From contig NW_019776079.1 of assembly GCF_001039355.2 (NCBI RefSeq), positions 1,048,023-1,112,022 on the forward strand: 64,000 nucleotides of DNA. Direction: 5' to 3'. How positions within the stretch are numbered: position 1 is the stretch's first letter; each line of letters opens with the position of its first letter. This DNA comes from Lingula anatina (taxonomy: Eukaryota > Brachiopoda > Lingulata > Lingulida > Lingulidae). The translations under genes were made by a program, and so were the position numbers. The notes below the pieces were generated by a model that saw only the letters and a program-made list of their open reading frames with translations, ran no database searches and was not told the origin of the DNA. Shown in pieces: positions 12,023 through 25,200 of the stretch.

Positions 12023-14481
12023 AAAAAAAAAAAAAAACAAGCACACACATACACACAGGCATGCATTTAAAACAATTATTTTGTGACAGAAAATGACTGA
12101 AAATCTATTTGTGACCAGAATACTATGTCTCAGAAAAATATATGGACCTGCAATATCTTGGCAGAGTCTGCAATATTCAGCTTTCAGCAGGCCCTGGGCC
12201 CACTAGTGCAACACATTTAGAGTTTTTGCCATGTTTGTTATTATCAACACAAGTGGTATTTGGTTGACAAGTGTAATAAAATCAATAAGTGTAATAAAAA
12301 TAAGGGGTGCTTGCTTAAACAAGACAGCAAAGCTATCAAGTGTACAGACAAAAAGCAGATAATAATGATACACATAAAAGATTATTTTGTAAATTTTGTT
12401 GTAATAATATGTTTTGCTAAACAGCAAAGTCAACACCAAAGTTGCACAACAAGTAACACAGATGCTAGGAATATGTAACTAGCATAAAGCATCAGGCTCG
12501 TGATAGTTCAAATTTATACACTGAAAATGCTGGAATGACAAAAATGAGAATTTCACATAAATTCTATAAATTCAAGGAAAATTATCCTATCAAGCTAGTT
12601 TTCCAATTTAAGCTGTATGTCAATCCTAAGGATCATTGTTGTTATTACATAATAATAAGCAACACAGTTTTTTCTTTCATAGCATTGATAGTGGCAGTAC
12701 ACAAAATAGTTTTTTGTCAATTTTGATGCAATATTATATGATTATAACTGCTCAATCATCACCAATTTTAATTATTTACTATTTATAACATGGACATTCA
12801 GAAAATGTTACTACTGTAAGGCTTCATGCACATGGGAGATCTAAGTCCCACAATTAAATGCCAATATGTGAAAAATTAACATTTCACAAACTTAATTTGA
12901 GAAAAAGAATCCAATCGTTATGGTTTTCCAATATAAGCTGTATTTCAGCCATTTGAATCTTTTCTGTGAGTTTGAGTATCATGAGTAACATGGTTTCCCA
13001 TTAATGGTCAATATGGTGGCATTGGCCAAAATAGGGGGTTTCATCATTTGATTTAATGTTACACAATGCTTAACAGCATAATCATCACCAATTTTGAACA
13101 ATATATTATAAGTATCATAGATATTAACAAAATGTAACTAGTAAAGGTCTTCAGGCCCATGGAGGCCCAAAGTCACACCTTTGACATGCAAATATGTAAA
13201 AAATGAACATTTTACAAAAAATACGTACCTTCCAAAGCTAGAATCCAATCAGGCTGATTTTTTCGAACTCAACCTGTATCTCAGGTTTATAATTCTTTTT
13301 AGTAAGTTTGAGAATCATTAGTAAAATGATTTCTTAAATGGTCTTTATGGTGGCAGTGGTCAAAATAGCGCTTCTTAAAATTTTACACAATATTACATAA
13401 TACTTAACAGCATATCAGTTCTGAAACACCTTTAACATAAAAATATGTGAAAAATGAACATTTCACCAAAAGTGCATAACTTCCATATAAAGAATCCGTT
13501 GAGGCTGGTTTTTGAACTCAACCTGTATTTCAGGCCTATAAATCTTTTAAGTAATACTTTTCTACAGTTTAGAACAAAATGAACAAGCACTAAATTTACA
13601 GTTTGGATGAAATTTGAATGAGAAAATAATATGGCCTCATGAAAAGAACTACCCAACTAACAGGAAACCAATCTTAAAATTGAATTTGCTTTTTAGTATA
13701 CTATGGAATGGTCCTGTATACAAATACAATGACTTAAAGCAGGTCCAGGAATAAAAATCTATTGCCTCAACCACAAATAGCCTTTTTATTTTCCTTACCT
13801 GAAATGTTTTGCAAGTTCATCTGACATAAATTTCGCACTGGCATAATCTTTTCCAAAAGGTTTCTCCAGAACAAGGCGGAGCCCTGAGTACGGGGTGGAA
13901 GGACGGCAGAACTTGTGAATATTTCGTGAAGTATCTAAATATGCAAATGGTGGTATGGACAAGTAGAAAATACGGTCACTTATGAAACCAATGCCAACTC
14001 CTTCCGCTTGCTTGGCAGCTTTCCTTTGAAAGACTTCAATCTTGTCATTAAGACTTGCATACATTTCTTCGCCTTTGAGCATATGATAATGAGTAAGTTT
14101 AATGAAATCTTTTTTCAATATTTGGCAGTTACCAGGAGAAATGTTGGAAATATCATCACAGCTAACCACATCTAACAAAATCTTCTGCAGTTTAATCTCT
14201 CCACTGTCTTGGTCAGATCGAGCGCAACCAATAAAAGTGAAAGTAGTTAATCTAGCTTGTTCCTTGATGAACAGTTCAAAAAACCCTTGCCACAGATATT
14301 TTCTTGCCAAGTCTCCAGTTGCTCCTATTAAGATAATTGTAGTATGCCTACATGATTCTATTTCCTTTGGATTTATGACAACAGGCATAATAGAAGTTAT
14401 GGTCAACAACAAGAGTAAGAACATGTGAAAGAAACAGTGCCCGTTAAAAAAATCCATATGGGACCTGTTCATTTTCTTCAT
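7213..14481 (-). CDS. H6PD: Hexose-6-phosphate dehydrogenase / 6-phosphogluconolactonase (GDH/6PGL ER bifunctional enzyme)
   Basis: Four coding exons (13799-14481, 10207-10275, 9683-9771, 7213-8849) total 2478 bp, or 825 aa; the human enzyme is about 790 aa. It catalyses the first two steps of a lumenal pentose-phosphate pathway, oxidising glucose-6-phosphate and hydrolysing the lactone to make NADPH in the ER. A hydrophobic N-terminal segment (about 17-35) is an ER signal or anchor. The nucleotide-binding motif GATGDLARK is at 53-61, KPFGK near 208 and the substrate/catalytic motif RVDHYLAK at 234-241. The C-terminal lactonase domain has FSGGAG near 620, VDERCV near 650 and GVGMDGHTASL near 722. 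No KDEL-like tail is seen, as in animal H6PD. Exon 2 uses a GTGGGT donor, chosen because only it restores the conserved LP.R.NN junction. Intron 1 (3.5 kb) contains a degenerate satellite. Confidence 0.95.
9991..10079. repeat. 45-bp tandem duplication in H6PD intron 2
   Basis: Two adjacent, nearly identical units of about 44-45 bp starting CTGTAATGACACAC. This is intronic, with no sign of function. Confidence 0.85.
11990..12037. repeat. Poly(A) tract
   Basis: About 48 bases of almost pure A (two C interruptions) in H6PD intron 1, followed by a short CA-rich stretch. It could be the tail of a retroposed sequence or a simple expansion. Confidence 0.85.
12520..13565. repeat. Degenerate satellite, about 325-337-bp unit, 3 to 4 copies
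   Basis: Recurrent landmarks such as 'aagctgtat.tcag' / 'aacctgtat.tcagg' occur near 12604, 12929, 13265 and 13514, giving spacings of about 325, 336 and 249. The last interval is shortened by an internal deletion. Between them are shared blocks such as 'atcatcaccaattttgaa', 'ggtggcagtggtcaaaatag' and 'caggcc.atgg'. Divergence is high, so this is an old array. A stray partial monomer lies at 50640-50880. Confidence 0.75.
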
Positions 14482-15425
14482 GTAGCTGTGAGTGTCGCTC
14501 CAAAACAGGACTTCAAGCTGAAAACTGTTTTAAAAATATTTGTTAGATTTGTTATTTATGTTCAGTAGTTAGGATCATCCATTTTTATCATAATTTTCAC
14601 AAGTCTACAAATCATACGCCGGGGGGGGGGGGGGGGGGGATACACTTTTGGAAATAATAAAAATTATCTTCTTCACCCCCAGGTTGTGCTTGCAAAGATC
14701 ATCACTTTGTACTCTCTGAATGGAGGGGGGTGGGGGGGGGGAGGGGGGGGGTAGTCTAGAAAAAGTCCACTCTGTGTAGACTTGTGGAAATGAGGATAAA
14801 AATGGATGACCTCTTAGGTGTACACAAGTTACATGTACAGTACATGTACATGTACCGTACACATGCACTTATAAAAATTTTGTGCAAATACAAGCTTAAC
14901 ATTTACATGTAAATATCAGAATCAGAAGTTTATTGACAATCGCCCTACATCCAGGCATGATCAAATACAAATACAAGATGTAATCCGCAGAGTGATTACC
15001 ATATACAGTTTGATATACATTATATAATGTCTAGACTAAAGCAGGGAAAGTACAAGTACTACTCAATAAAGTAAATATTAGTTTATAATCCTTTATGGCA
15101 TACACTTGGCGCTTTTATTAAAATACCTCGTAAATTTTAATTGCCTTTTGGGCATTATGGTAGACTACAGCACGGGGTACATGTAGTATGGTATTTTAAA
15201 GTCTCTCTGCGGTTCCTACTTAAGTTTAATTGTCATATCAAACCATAGCTAAATTTTCTCGAACCAGTTTATGTTACCTATATATGTTTTATTTTAGATG
15301 ACTAGATGTACATTCTTTGAATCTCTACCTAAGTAATGATTTACTCATTAAGATCGTATGTTCACCTAAAGGCTGGTACAGTAACACATTACTTCCTCGT
15401 ACAGTAACTTCAAGAGCTCTCCTGA

Positions 15426-15440
15426 GTGACGTCACTTCCG
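15426..15440. promoter_or_regulatory. CRE/ETS-like promoter element, candidate for H6PD
   Basis: TGACGTCACTTCCG combines a perfect CRE palindrome with an ETS-type core and lies about 950 bp upstream of the H6PD ATG. Assignment to H6PD requires a 5' UTR intron and is inference. Confidence 0.3.
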
Positions 15441-16079
15441 CAACAAGCAAAAGTAAGAATTGTTTGTCAAAGTGGAACATCAGTACACTTAAAAAATAAA
15501 GATAATAATTACTAGATTTATATGTTCACACACACACGCACACACACATACACACACACACAAAAAAAAATTCCTACTGCTCTTAATAACATGCGAATAT
15601 TACCCACAGAGGTTAGTTTTATAACTTTTGTTACTAAAATAGGCTAAAACCTTCGTTACTGAATACGAAATATCCCCGTGCACCAATTTTATAATTTTGA
15701 ATGATTTACACAAAAAGCCAGATTTATCACCTTCTGTCACGGTTTAGAAAAAGTAGAATTCGTGAATATATCTTAAACTTCATTTTCACTTTTGTTTTCT
15801 TCAAATGGACCTATATATATTGAGAGTGAGTGTACTATAAGTATGAAAACGTAAGAACTTAAGTTGCTTTATAATAATAAATTTATAAGTATGCCAATAC
15901 GGATGCACATGTAAGCCAGAAGCAAAATTTTGTTGGAAATTGCAACCCATTTCTCTTAACCATAGAGGTCTAGGCGTACTCAAAACCAATCAGATAATAA
16001 CAATCCATAGATCCTTTTTGTGTAGGGCTACTTCGTTTTTAGTTTGACTCGTTCTGGTGTGAATTCTAACTCATAGTTC

Positions 16080-16138
16080 GAGCAAACCCAATAAAGAGGA
16101 GCATTTCACATGTTCTAAGTATCAAAATAAATAAATAA

Positions 16139-16201
<63 letters not shown>

Positions 16202-17055
16202 AATAAATAAATAAAAAATTGAATGAATTCGAAGTTGTATTCAGTTTTTTAATACATATGTGTATGGAACAAAAATCCACGGCTGTCTCAATTTTACATC
16301 TGCATTTAATTTTTACCATGTTTATACATTGTGTAAATGGAAACGTATGTTCCGGTAACGTATGTTCCGGGCCATATGATTTTAATTTTTATACCGCGTT
16401 CTGATATATATATGACGTAGGGATGATGTTTAAAATATCTAAACTGCAACTCAAGGGGCTTTGCGTCATGGCCAATACTATGTAACGTATGTTTCCCAGA
16501 AAAAATGTCAGAAAGTTTCATCTTGTTCAAGTAATTTGTGCAATAGGAGTTTTTGTTGCTGACTGAAAACTGTATTGTGATTCCATGATAGTTTGACATC
16601 ACTGATATAATTTTTTGACCACAACTGGAAAATAGATTTTTAATGCTTATTTTACTATCAGTAGGGTATATTTCCCCCCTTTAATGATATTCAGTGACAA
16701 GCAAACTAAAGTCGCTCAAAAAAAATAAAAAAATAAAAAATAAAAAAATAATAAAAAAAAAATAAAGTAAATAAACAAAATAAAAATAAAAATAAATAAA
16801 TAAATAAAAATTACACTGGGTAAAACTTTTTCACAGCTGGACGTTTTGCATTTATGACAGTAACGTATGTTCCTTTCTGGAGTTAATCGATGAATTATTT
16901 TTTAACTATTCATGGTTCCAGGAGAGTGAAACTTTGATACAAACTCTTCATGTGAGACCCTCAATAATCAAACATAGTTAGTAATCTGTGCACCAAATAT
17001 TTTAAGAGCATGCATGTCACCTCATTTGCACCACTATATTTGGTTTGGGTGAGTT
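16080..17055 (+). repeat. 0.9-kb dispersed repeat, copy A
   Basis: It matches the reverse complement of 30795-31690 across almost its whole length. Landmarks include 'agtgacaagcaaact', 'aaagtttcatcttg', 'ttcatggttccaggagagtg' and 'tgctcttaaaatattt'. Copy A is interrupted by an expanded AAT/AAAT microsatellite (about 16130-16215) and by A-rich insertions near 16717-16810. No open frame remains. It is probably a non-autonomous or decayed transposon. Confidence 0.8.
16130..16215. repeat. (AAT)n / (AAAT)n microsatellite
   Basis: Roughly 17 AAT units flanked by AAAT units, inside dispersed-repeat copy A. It is absent from copy B, so it expanded after insertion. Confidence 0.95.
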
Positions 17056-18273
17056 GCATGTCACATTTCTCAGAAGAGCGCTAGCGAAATTAAAACTAGA
17101 ATGTAAAAACTCCAAAATAATTCTCTTAACGCTTTTTTCTTGACATGACATACATGTACCTTGGTGATAAAGGGAATGTTTCTTAAATTTTCAGGAAAAT
17201 TATTTAATGAAAGAGATGATTAGGCGGTGAGTAGGGGCTTATAGGCCTGTAACAAACAGGTCTAAGCACAATTATGTAAAAATTACAATAGAATGAATTG
17301 TAGGTTTTATGTGATATCACGCACTTACTTATCACTTATAAAGCCTATATAAAGCCTTATGTACATGTAACTGATATAAAGGTCTATCGCCAGTGTACTT
17401 AACATACGTCTCGTGCATTGTCGGACTGATTGTATCCATTTTTGTTGTACCAACGTTTGTTTTACAATCTGTAAGTGGCATTGACGATCGTGTTAAGAAT
17501 AACTTTCGTTAGCTCTGTTTAACCTGAAAAAAGAACTAAACTCTAAACTTAACCAACAGGACCCGGTTTCAAAAAAGAACTTTCAGTGATCTACAGTCCG
17601 GAACCTGGCCTAAATTTCTAAAATAAAATTCAAGTTTGACCCATTAGTCCAATGAAATGAAATATTGTGCCCGTTTTACATAAGGGAACGAATGGCTTAT
17701 GTTTCATACCGATGCCTAATTAAAATGGATTGCTTGAACTGAAGTAGACCAAATTTGGTCTTAAAGTTTAGATTCATTTTCGGCCTTTTCACAGTTCTAT
17801 GAAAACAGTCCCAGGTCTATCGGTCTACATATCTGAGCCAAGGCCCACAGTTAACAGACGGGAGTCATGACTTATTGTTTGATTCTGTATACTATTTTAG
17901 GGGCCCCTTATATAATAGGGCGCCTTTTTGTTAATTTAGTCACAAGCTAATACAGAGATGTCACTATTCAAGTGGCTAGACAAGTGGCATGAATGAGACT
18001 GGCCAAGGAACTTGAACACGTCGTCGGAAAGCCTCGGTGTATAAAATATTCAAGTTTTATTCCTATATCGAGAAAGGGAACGTATGCCACAGATTCAATG
18101 TCGGTTAAAAAGGCATGGTTTATGACGAAATTCCGTCTTAGGAAATAAAAATGTTGAGTTAAACCACAGGGGACAAATCTGTTTATCGTCGCGGCTTTAA
18201 AAAAGGACAACGATATTATCACAAGGAAGGGAGACGCGTGAAATTAAAATAACGCAAATATGTGGCAGTTAAT

Positions 18274-18279
18274 TTTATT
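18274..18279 (-). terminator. Candidate poly(A) signal of PREB
   Basis: AATAAA on the minus strand about 990 nt after the PREB stop. Other AT-rich hexamers are present, so the choice is tentative. Confidence 0.35.
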
Positions 18280-19264
18280 GAGTAATTTGGCTGAAAACAT
18301 ACATTAAATTTAAAGTGTAAACCAACATTGGTGAAAACATAGCTCGTACAGACGCAGGGTTTGTAACTTCAATTTTCCATTACATACGTATTATACCAAT
18401 CAAACGGTAGAGGTAAACAATCAAACAGCTTTGTTTGACATAGACCATCCGAATCATTTTTCAAAATTTTACATCATATACTTAAACAATTCACTGTGAT
18501 TAAACATTTTTTTGTATTTCATTTTTGGTACTATATGTGTACCACAGAAAAAGTATTCCTATTCCAAGTTGCTTGACCTAATTTTGTTTAAAAAATGACT
18601 TACTTTTTATACTTTGGTATGTATTTGTAATATAAGTATGCTACTTTCAAGAAAATTAAAAACTGCTTTGTACATTTTCCCCATAATAAATAAACATCAA
18701 TCCATGGACCCAATAAGATAAATACAATGTAGTCATTTTGTCCACTAAAAAGTGATCACAGTACACACACACAAACACACACACACACACACACACATGT
18801 ATACACAATGAAATTTCAAAAGAAGAATATGTTTAGTTTCTGGAAAGACTTACTTCATAAAGGGTGTCAAGAGCATGGAACTCCCTTTTACTTTCAAACA
18901 ATTTAAGGACTTTATATCTAAGTTATTGTAAATACATGCATAGACCAAACCAAGCGACTGAAAGACGACCAAGGCTCCTCCCCCCCCCCCCCCCCCTTAC
19001 TGATATAAACTACCATCAAAACCAGAAAAATCTAACATTTTATAAAAGACACAAAAAGTTTTAAAATAATTCATAATAAAGAAGATCTGGAAACAAGTCT
19101 CATGACAAGTTTGCATGGGTATGAGTTTCAGGCAAACATTTTCCCCAGTATTCACAGTTCCATGTCAAACCTAATATTTGTAGCAATACAATTCTCACTC
19201 AGCTACAAATCTTTGAGTATCGTATGTTTCATCAAATATCCCATTGAAGTATCTGTGGATTTCA

Positions 19265-22200
19265 TCATAAACCAATAGTTGCCAGGAACCAAAATATAGC
19301 ACACATGATGATGAAGGCCCCTAAGAGCACCCACACAGCACTGATACTACCTGAAAAGTACAAAACAACTGGGGTAAATTAAATACCCAGGCATTTATGC
19401 ACATCGATATTCTATAAAATTCATACATCAAAACAATATAAATGCTATTCTTACAGCATTTTTAATAAAATTGGCTTTATAGAAATCCTGATTCTATTTT
19501 TGAAAGCTTAACACACCTGATATTACTCTAGAGTTCAGCTGGCAGTAGAAAGTTTTTAAAAAGTAAAACGCAGGGAGTTCAATTATAATGATAAGTGCAA
19601 GAACCTAGAAATCCAATATCAACCTCCCATATTTGACCTTATCAGTATAAAAATATGTTGGTCATCAAAGGCATGACTATATCCCTTATGTCTTGACCTT
19701 TTAACAAGTGGAAAACAATAAAAATAACTAAGGCATATGACATACTGAACAATATTTAAAAATAAATAAATAAATATGGTCATCACAGTATATTTAATCT
19801 TTTAAAAAAATCATTGATAAACTGCCAAAAAAATGCAATAATTTGCTTAATCTTTTACGGGCATGACCAAACAAGCTGAGGCTGTAAAGAAACCTACCTC
19901 TTGTTGGCACCTGATGAATCTTAATCTGTTTATCTACAGATACACTTAGAAGACTGACATCATGTCCAAATGTTATTGCCTGTGCTGTGGAAGTGCTGGG
20001 AAGGAACTCAATCCCTGTTATGAATATACTATGGGCTTCTCTTACTTGGTGTAAACACTGGAAGACAACAGCTGTACGCGTTATAAAGTATAACTTAATT
20101 TTTAAAAGAAATATTCTTAAATAAATCAGTAAAAAAACATTTTAGAAACTGCAATATAAATATTTATATAAGAGTAAGAATATTATATTGCTTTCTGAGG
20201 GTTTAATCTACTTTTACATATTTACTAAATTACCAATAATAACAGAGTGTCAAGTTATAACTGGCCTTGACAAAATGGGAAAAAAATAAATGAAAAAATA
20301 ACAAAATTAGGAATTTACTTGCAAAAGTATAGAAAAAAAGGCATGTAGGTCCAAGCACAGTTAATATATTTGCCAAATCTCTCTAAACCTTATATAAACA
20401 GTTCAAAAAGAATAACAAAACATATTTAAACCTACCTGTAAACTAAAAGCTATATAAATAGCTATACTGCCATTTATTGTTCCAAGTCCAAGATACAGAC
20501 CATCATCACTGAAAGAAATAAGAAAAGATAAAAACTAGAAAAACAGAGATCTCTGCCAAAACCACTCAATTCTCATTTATCACTACCAAATTCTAATAAA
20601 ATTCAAGTTAGCCCATTTCTGACCTATCCTGAAAAATTCACTTAGCTGCATTATGTTGATAACAAAGTTTACAAACAGACAGACCCACACATAGACAGTC
20701 AGGCAGGCAAACAAACAGTATCAAAAACATAACCTCTATTACTGAAAGGACCTGAAGAAATTAATGTGACTTCTGAAATACATTTGACACAAAAAAAAAG
20801 ACAAAAAAATTNNNNNNNNNNNNNNNNNNNNNNNNNNNNNNNNNNNNNNNNNNNNNNNNNNNNNNNNNNNNNNNNNNNNNNNNNNNNNNNNNNNNNNNNN
20901 NNNNNNNNNNNNNNNNNNNNNNNNNNNNNNNNNNNNNNNNNNNNNNNNNNNNNNNNNNNNNNNNNNNNNNNNNNNNNNNNNNNNNNNNNNNNNNNNNNNN
21001 NNNNNNNNNNNNNNNNNNNNNNNNNNNNNNNNNNNNNNNNNNNNNNNNNNNNNNNNNNNNNNNNNNNNNNNNNNAAAAAAAAAAAAAAAAAAAGAAAACT
21101 CACTCAGTGAGAACCTTCTCAATGTCACAAATATTTTAACAGTATTAATATGACATGTTTAGTATATGATATATAATATGATAGGGTTTCCTTTTACAAG
21201 TAACAAGTGTCATGTACCCACCTAACTTCAAAAGCTGACACAACTTCTCCGCCAACATTTGCACTTTTCTTTGCTACTAATTTTGCACTGTCCCATAGTG
21301 TGATATAGCAGGGCAGTGGATGCTTCCCTGCTCTTGTTACTGGAATGTGTGTTGTGTACAAAGTGACCTCAGGCTTTGGGCCTTTAGTTACACCATATCT
21401 GGATTAAAAGGAACGGATTAACTGCTGTATCTTTTATGTAAAATATATATATGATTTTCAGTCTTCATGAGCTCACACAAACTCTTAAATTCATCAGTGA
21501 CAAAAGATAATTCAGTTGTCCGAAACAGATGGACCATGTACCCTGTTTTGTTCTTTGTCTTGTACATTTTTGATGCAATGTCGTCGTTGCCACTGACGAC
21601 GCAGAACGTCGTGAGCCACGTCATCGGCCGCACACGACGCAGCACACTCGTGGAGGCCGTAACGCGCTCGGCGTTTTTGATGTGTAGTTTTGTTCTGTTT
21701 GATGTTGGACTTTGATGTGCCGTAAGCGGGCTTATTCTTTTATGAAAGCACAGGATTCTCTGGAAGCCTTAATTTTAGTCTTATTTTAATTCTTATTTTG
21801 ATTACCAAGAATAAACTTATCTGAAAACCCCAGTTGTCGTTATTATCCCGCTTACATTTGGTACCAGAAGTGGGGTAATAAGGCTTCCAGAGATGGAAGA
21901 GAAGTTGCGCCAACTCGAAGAGGAACTGAGTAAAATAAGGGACACCCAACTGATCAATGTGACTGTGACTGCGCCTCCCGTTCGTAAACTGAGAAAGTAT
22001 GGAGGATCCGCCCATGAACTCTCGACATGGATAGAAGATGCCCAGAGCCTTTTACCAAGCATTCCGGACCCTGAGCGCACAAAATTTCTGACCAGTCATT
22101 TGGAGGGTATAGCCAGAGAAGAAGTTAGACTGATTTCTGACGATGAGAAGAACTCCGCTGATAAAATTTTCAACATCCTCAAGTCGGCGTTCGGAGACAC

Positions 22201-25200
22201 CAGAACCCCAGTGCAGATAAAACGTGAGTTGTATGATCGTTTTCAGACCCCAAGAGAGAGTATCAGAGAATTTTCGCGTAAGTTACTAGAATTAACTGCA
22301 AAATTGGAAGATTCAGAAAGTAAAAACAACATTGTTTGTGAAGTTTTTAGTGAAAATCTCTATGATACTCAAGTAAAAAGAGAGGTAAAAAGAATCTTCA
22401 GATGCAACCCCAGAATTTCCTTCAGTGAGCTCAGAGAGGAAGCCATTAGGATGGAGAGGGATGGAAAGCCGACATCCCAGTCTGCCCATGTCCAATCCCT
22501 TCAGAGTGACCAAGGTGAGTTAGAAAAGCGTATTGACAGCTTGGCAACAAGATTAGAAGAAATATCTACAACGCAACAAGAAATGATTTCATGGATGAGA
22601 GATCAACAACAGCCCCGACAACACCGGTTCCAACCACCACACGGTACAGTACAGTACAGTGCGATCTCAGACGGTAAGTCAGCGCCATACACCAACTACC
22701 GTTGTCACTATTGCAAGAAGATGGGACACATTCAGCGTGACTGCCGTAAGCGTCGGAAGGATATGACGGGCCAGGGTACGCCGCAGACGACATCCACTTT
22801 CAGCGAAGTTCACAGAACAGCTGATAATTACTCAAGGGACGAGGGAAACTAAAAGGCCCTGCTGACGCGAGGCAAGCAGACGGGGCAAAGAGAATGGAAA
22901 AAATGATTAAAGCCTCATTAATGGGAAAATGTCCAACCATACGTTGCAGTATTTCCGGAGTTGAAACAGAATTATTTTTGGATCTCGGCAGTCAGGTTAC
23001 GATCCTCGAGGAATGGTGGTTTGAAGAAAATCTTAAGTCTCAGTTTAGTGACCTTGCAAATGCCTCAACCTGGCTGAGATTAACTGCAGCGAATGGATTG
23101 GAGATTCCATATTTAGGTTATTTTATTACACACACCACTGTTTTGGGTAAAACTGTAGAAAATTGTGGCATCCTAGTAAGTAAGGGTGCATCCTCTCCCA
23201 AGAAATCACACATTGCAGGTATCCTGGGTATGAATGTCCTCCGTCACCTCCCAGATATCCAAGAATTGCTTAAAAAGGTTTCCCCCCAAAAGTCATCTTC
23301 CTTTCCTTGTGTTGATGGGCATGTTTTTAAAGTTGCTGGCCAGGATATGGTGAATATTCCAGCCTGGTCCACGCGCATTGTTTCTGCATATGGACCACGT
23401 TATCCAGGGATGTTGATCACTGAAGCCCTCGATAATCCAGTGTGTGGTGGGTTGCTTTTGAACCCAGGGCTAGTCGTATCCGAAAGTGGACATTTTGACG
23501 TGGAAGTGTTTAATCCGACGGAAAATGAAGTTTGGCTTCGACCTCGCTCTCCACTGGGAAGAGTTTCTGCGGCTGATATTGTGGATACAACTCATCAAGT
23601 TGAATTGAAGGACTGTGGTGACTGTATACAGGTTAGCCTACACCCTAATAAATCCACAGCATCAGTGTGTACAGCGCAGTACGCAACCAGCCAAGCACCC
23701 CCTGAGAGTCTAGATTGGTTGAAAGACATAGCCGTGGGAGACATTTCCACTTGTGATTCCAAACGACTCACTGAAGTATTTAGTCGTAACAAACATGTGT
23801 TTGCTTTCTGTGACGAAGACGTGGGCCTCACTCATACAATAACTCATCCTATTCACACATCGGATGACGCTCCTGTAAAATGCCCTTACCGACGTATACC
23901 GCCGCCGCATTTCCAGGAAGTGAAAGAACATATACACGATCTAGTCAAGAAGGGAGTGATACGACCTAGTACGTCTGAGTATGCCAGTCCCATAGTTGTA
24001 TGCAGGAAAAAGAATGGGAAGATTCGAATGTGTGTAGATTACCGGAAGCTGAATTCCAAGACCAGAAAAGATGCTTACCCTCTTCCACGCGTGGAAGAAA
24101 CGTTTGATCACATGAGTGGAGCTAAGTACTTTTCAACAATTGATTTGAAGGCAGCCTATAATCAAGTTGAGGTAGCAGAGCCTGATCAGCATAAGACAGC
24201 TTTCACGACCCCAATGGGACTGTATGAATATGTTAAAATGCCGTATGGGCTTTGTAACTCACCCGCGACATTTCAGCGGTTGATGCAACTCATCTTCCGT
24301 GACGAAATGAATGAAAAGATGATTGTTTTCTTAGATGATATCATCGTTTTCTCGTCCACCATTGAAGAGCACTTTCAGCGACTTGAAATGGTTTTTCAGC
24401 GCCTGGGAAAACATGGGTTGAAAATCGAGCCGAGTAAGTGCCATTTATTTAAGAGGTCAGTGACGTACTTAGGGCAAATCATTTCAGAACAAGGGATTTC
24501 ACCAGATCCAGACAAAGTAAAAGTTGTGTCAGATTGGCCAGTACCCCAGAATGCTGCGGAACTACGAGCATTTTTAGGCACAGCTGGATACCACCGACGG
24601 TACATCCGTCATTTTTCACAGAAAGCCGCACCCTTGTTCAGTTTGGTGAACCAAGATCCAAACAAGGGGAAGAAAAGGAAGTTTGGTCATAAGCTGGAGA
24701 AATCACGTGTGCCATTCATGTGGGACGCCGACCATCAGAACGCATTCGACACACTAAAGAGTGATTTGATCTCTGCTCCTGTATTGGGATTTGCCGACTT
24801 TTCGAAACCATTTGTTTTAGAGACTGATGCGAGTCAGTCTGGTTTAGGTGCCGTTTTATTCCAGGAACAGGAAGGAAAAAGAGTTGTGATTGCTTATGCT
24901 AGTCGTGGACTCCGCGGTGCTGAGAAGAAATTTTACAGTTCAATGAAGTTAGAACTTCTCGCTCTAAAGTGGGCCGTAACAGAAAAGTTCCGAGATTTCC
25001 TGCTAGCCGCTCCATTCCTGGTATTAACAGACAACAATCCTCTGTGTTATGTGCAGTCATCTGCTAAGCTAAGTGCTACAGAACATCGCTGGCAGGCAGA
25101 ATTGGCCAGATTTAATTTTACAATCCAGTACCGACCAGGTAAATTGAATGGATCGGCCGATGGGTTAAGTCGAAGACCTCCAGTTGATGACGTCACTGTA

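Larger units (their letters stand above)
14482..19264. other. H6PD upstream / PREB downstream intergenic region
   Basis: Holds poly(G) tracts (14621-14639 and 14724-14752), a CRE/ETS-like promoter candidate (15426-15440), CA repeats (15529-15562 and 18767-18799), one copy of a 0.9-kb dispersed repeat (16080-17055) and the likely 1-kb PREB 3' UTR (18240-19264). No coding exon could be supported. Confidence 0.5.

Noticed and set aside
14605-14868. Proline-rich frame
   Set aside because: Produced by G/C homopolymer tracts.
20699-21128. Long frames crossing the N gap
   Set aside because: They are open only because N codons are not stops.
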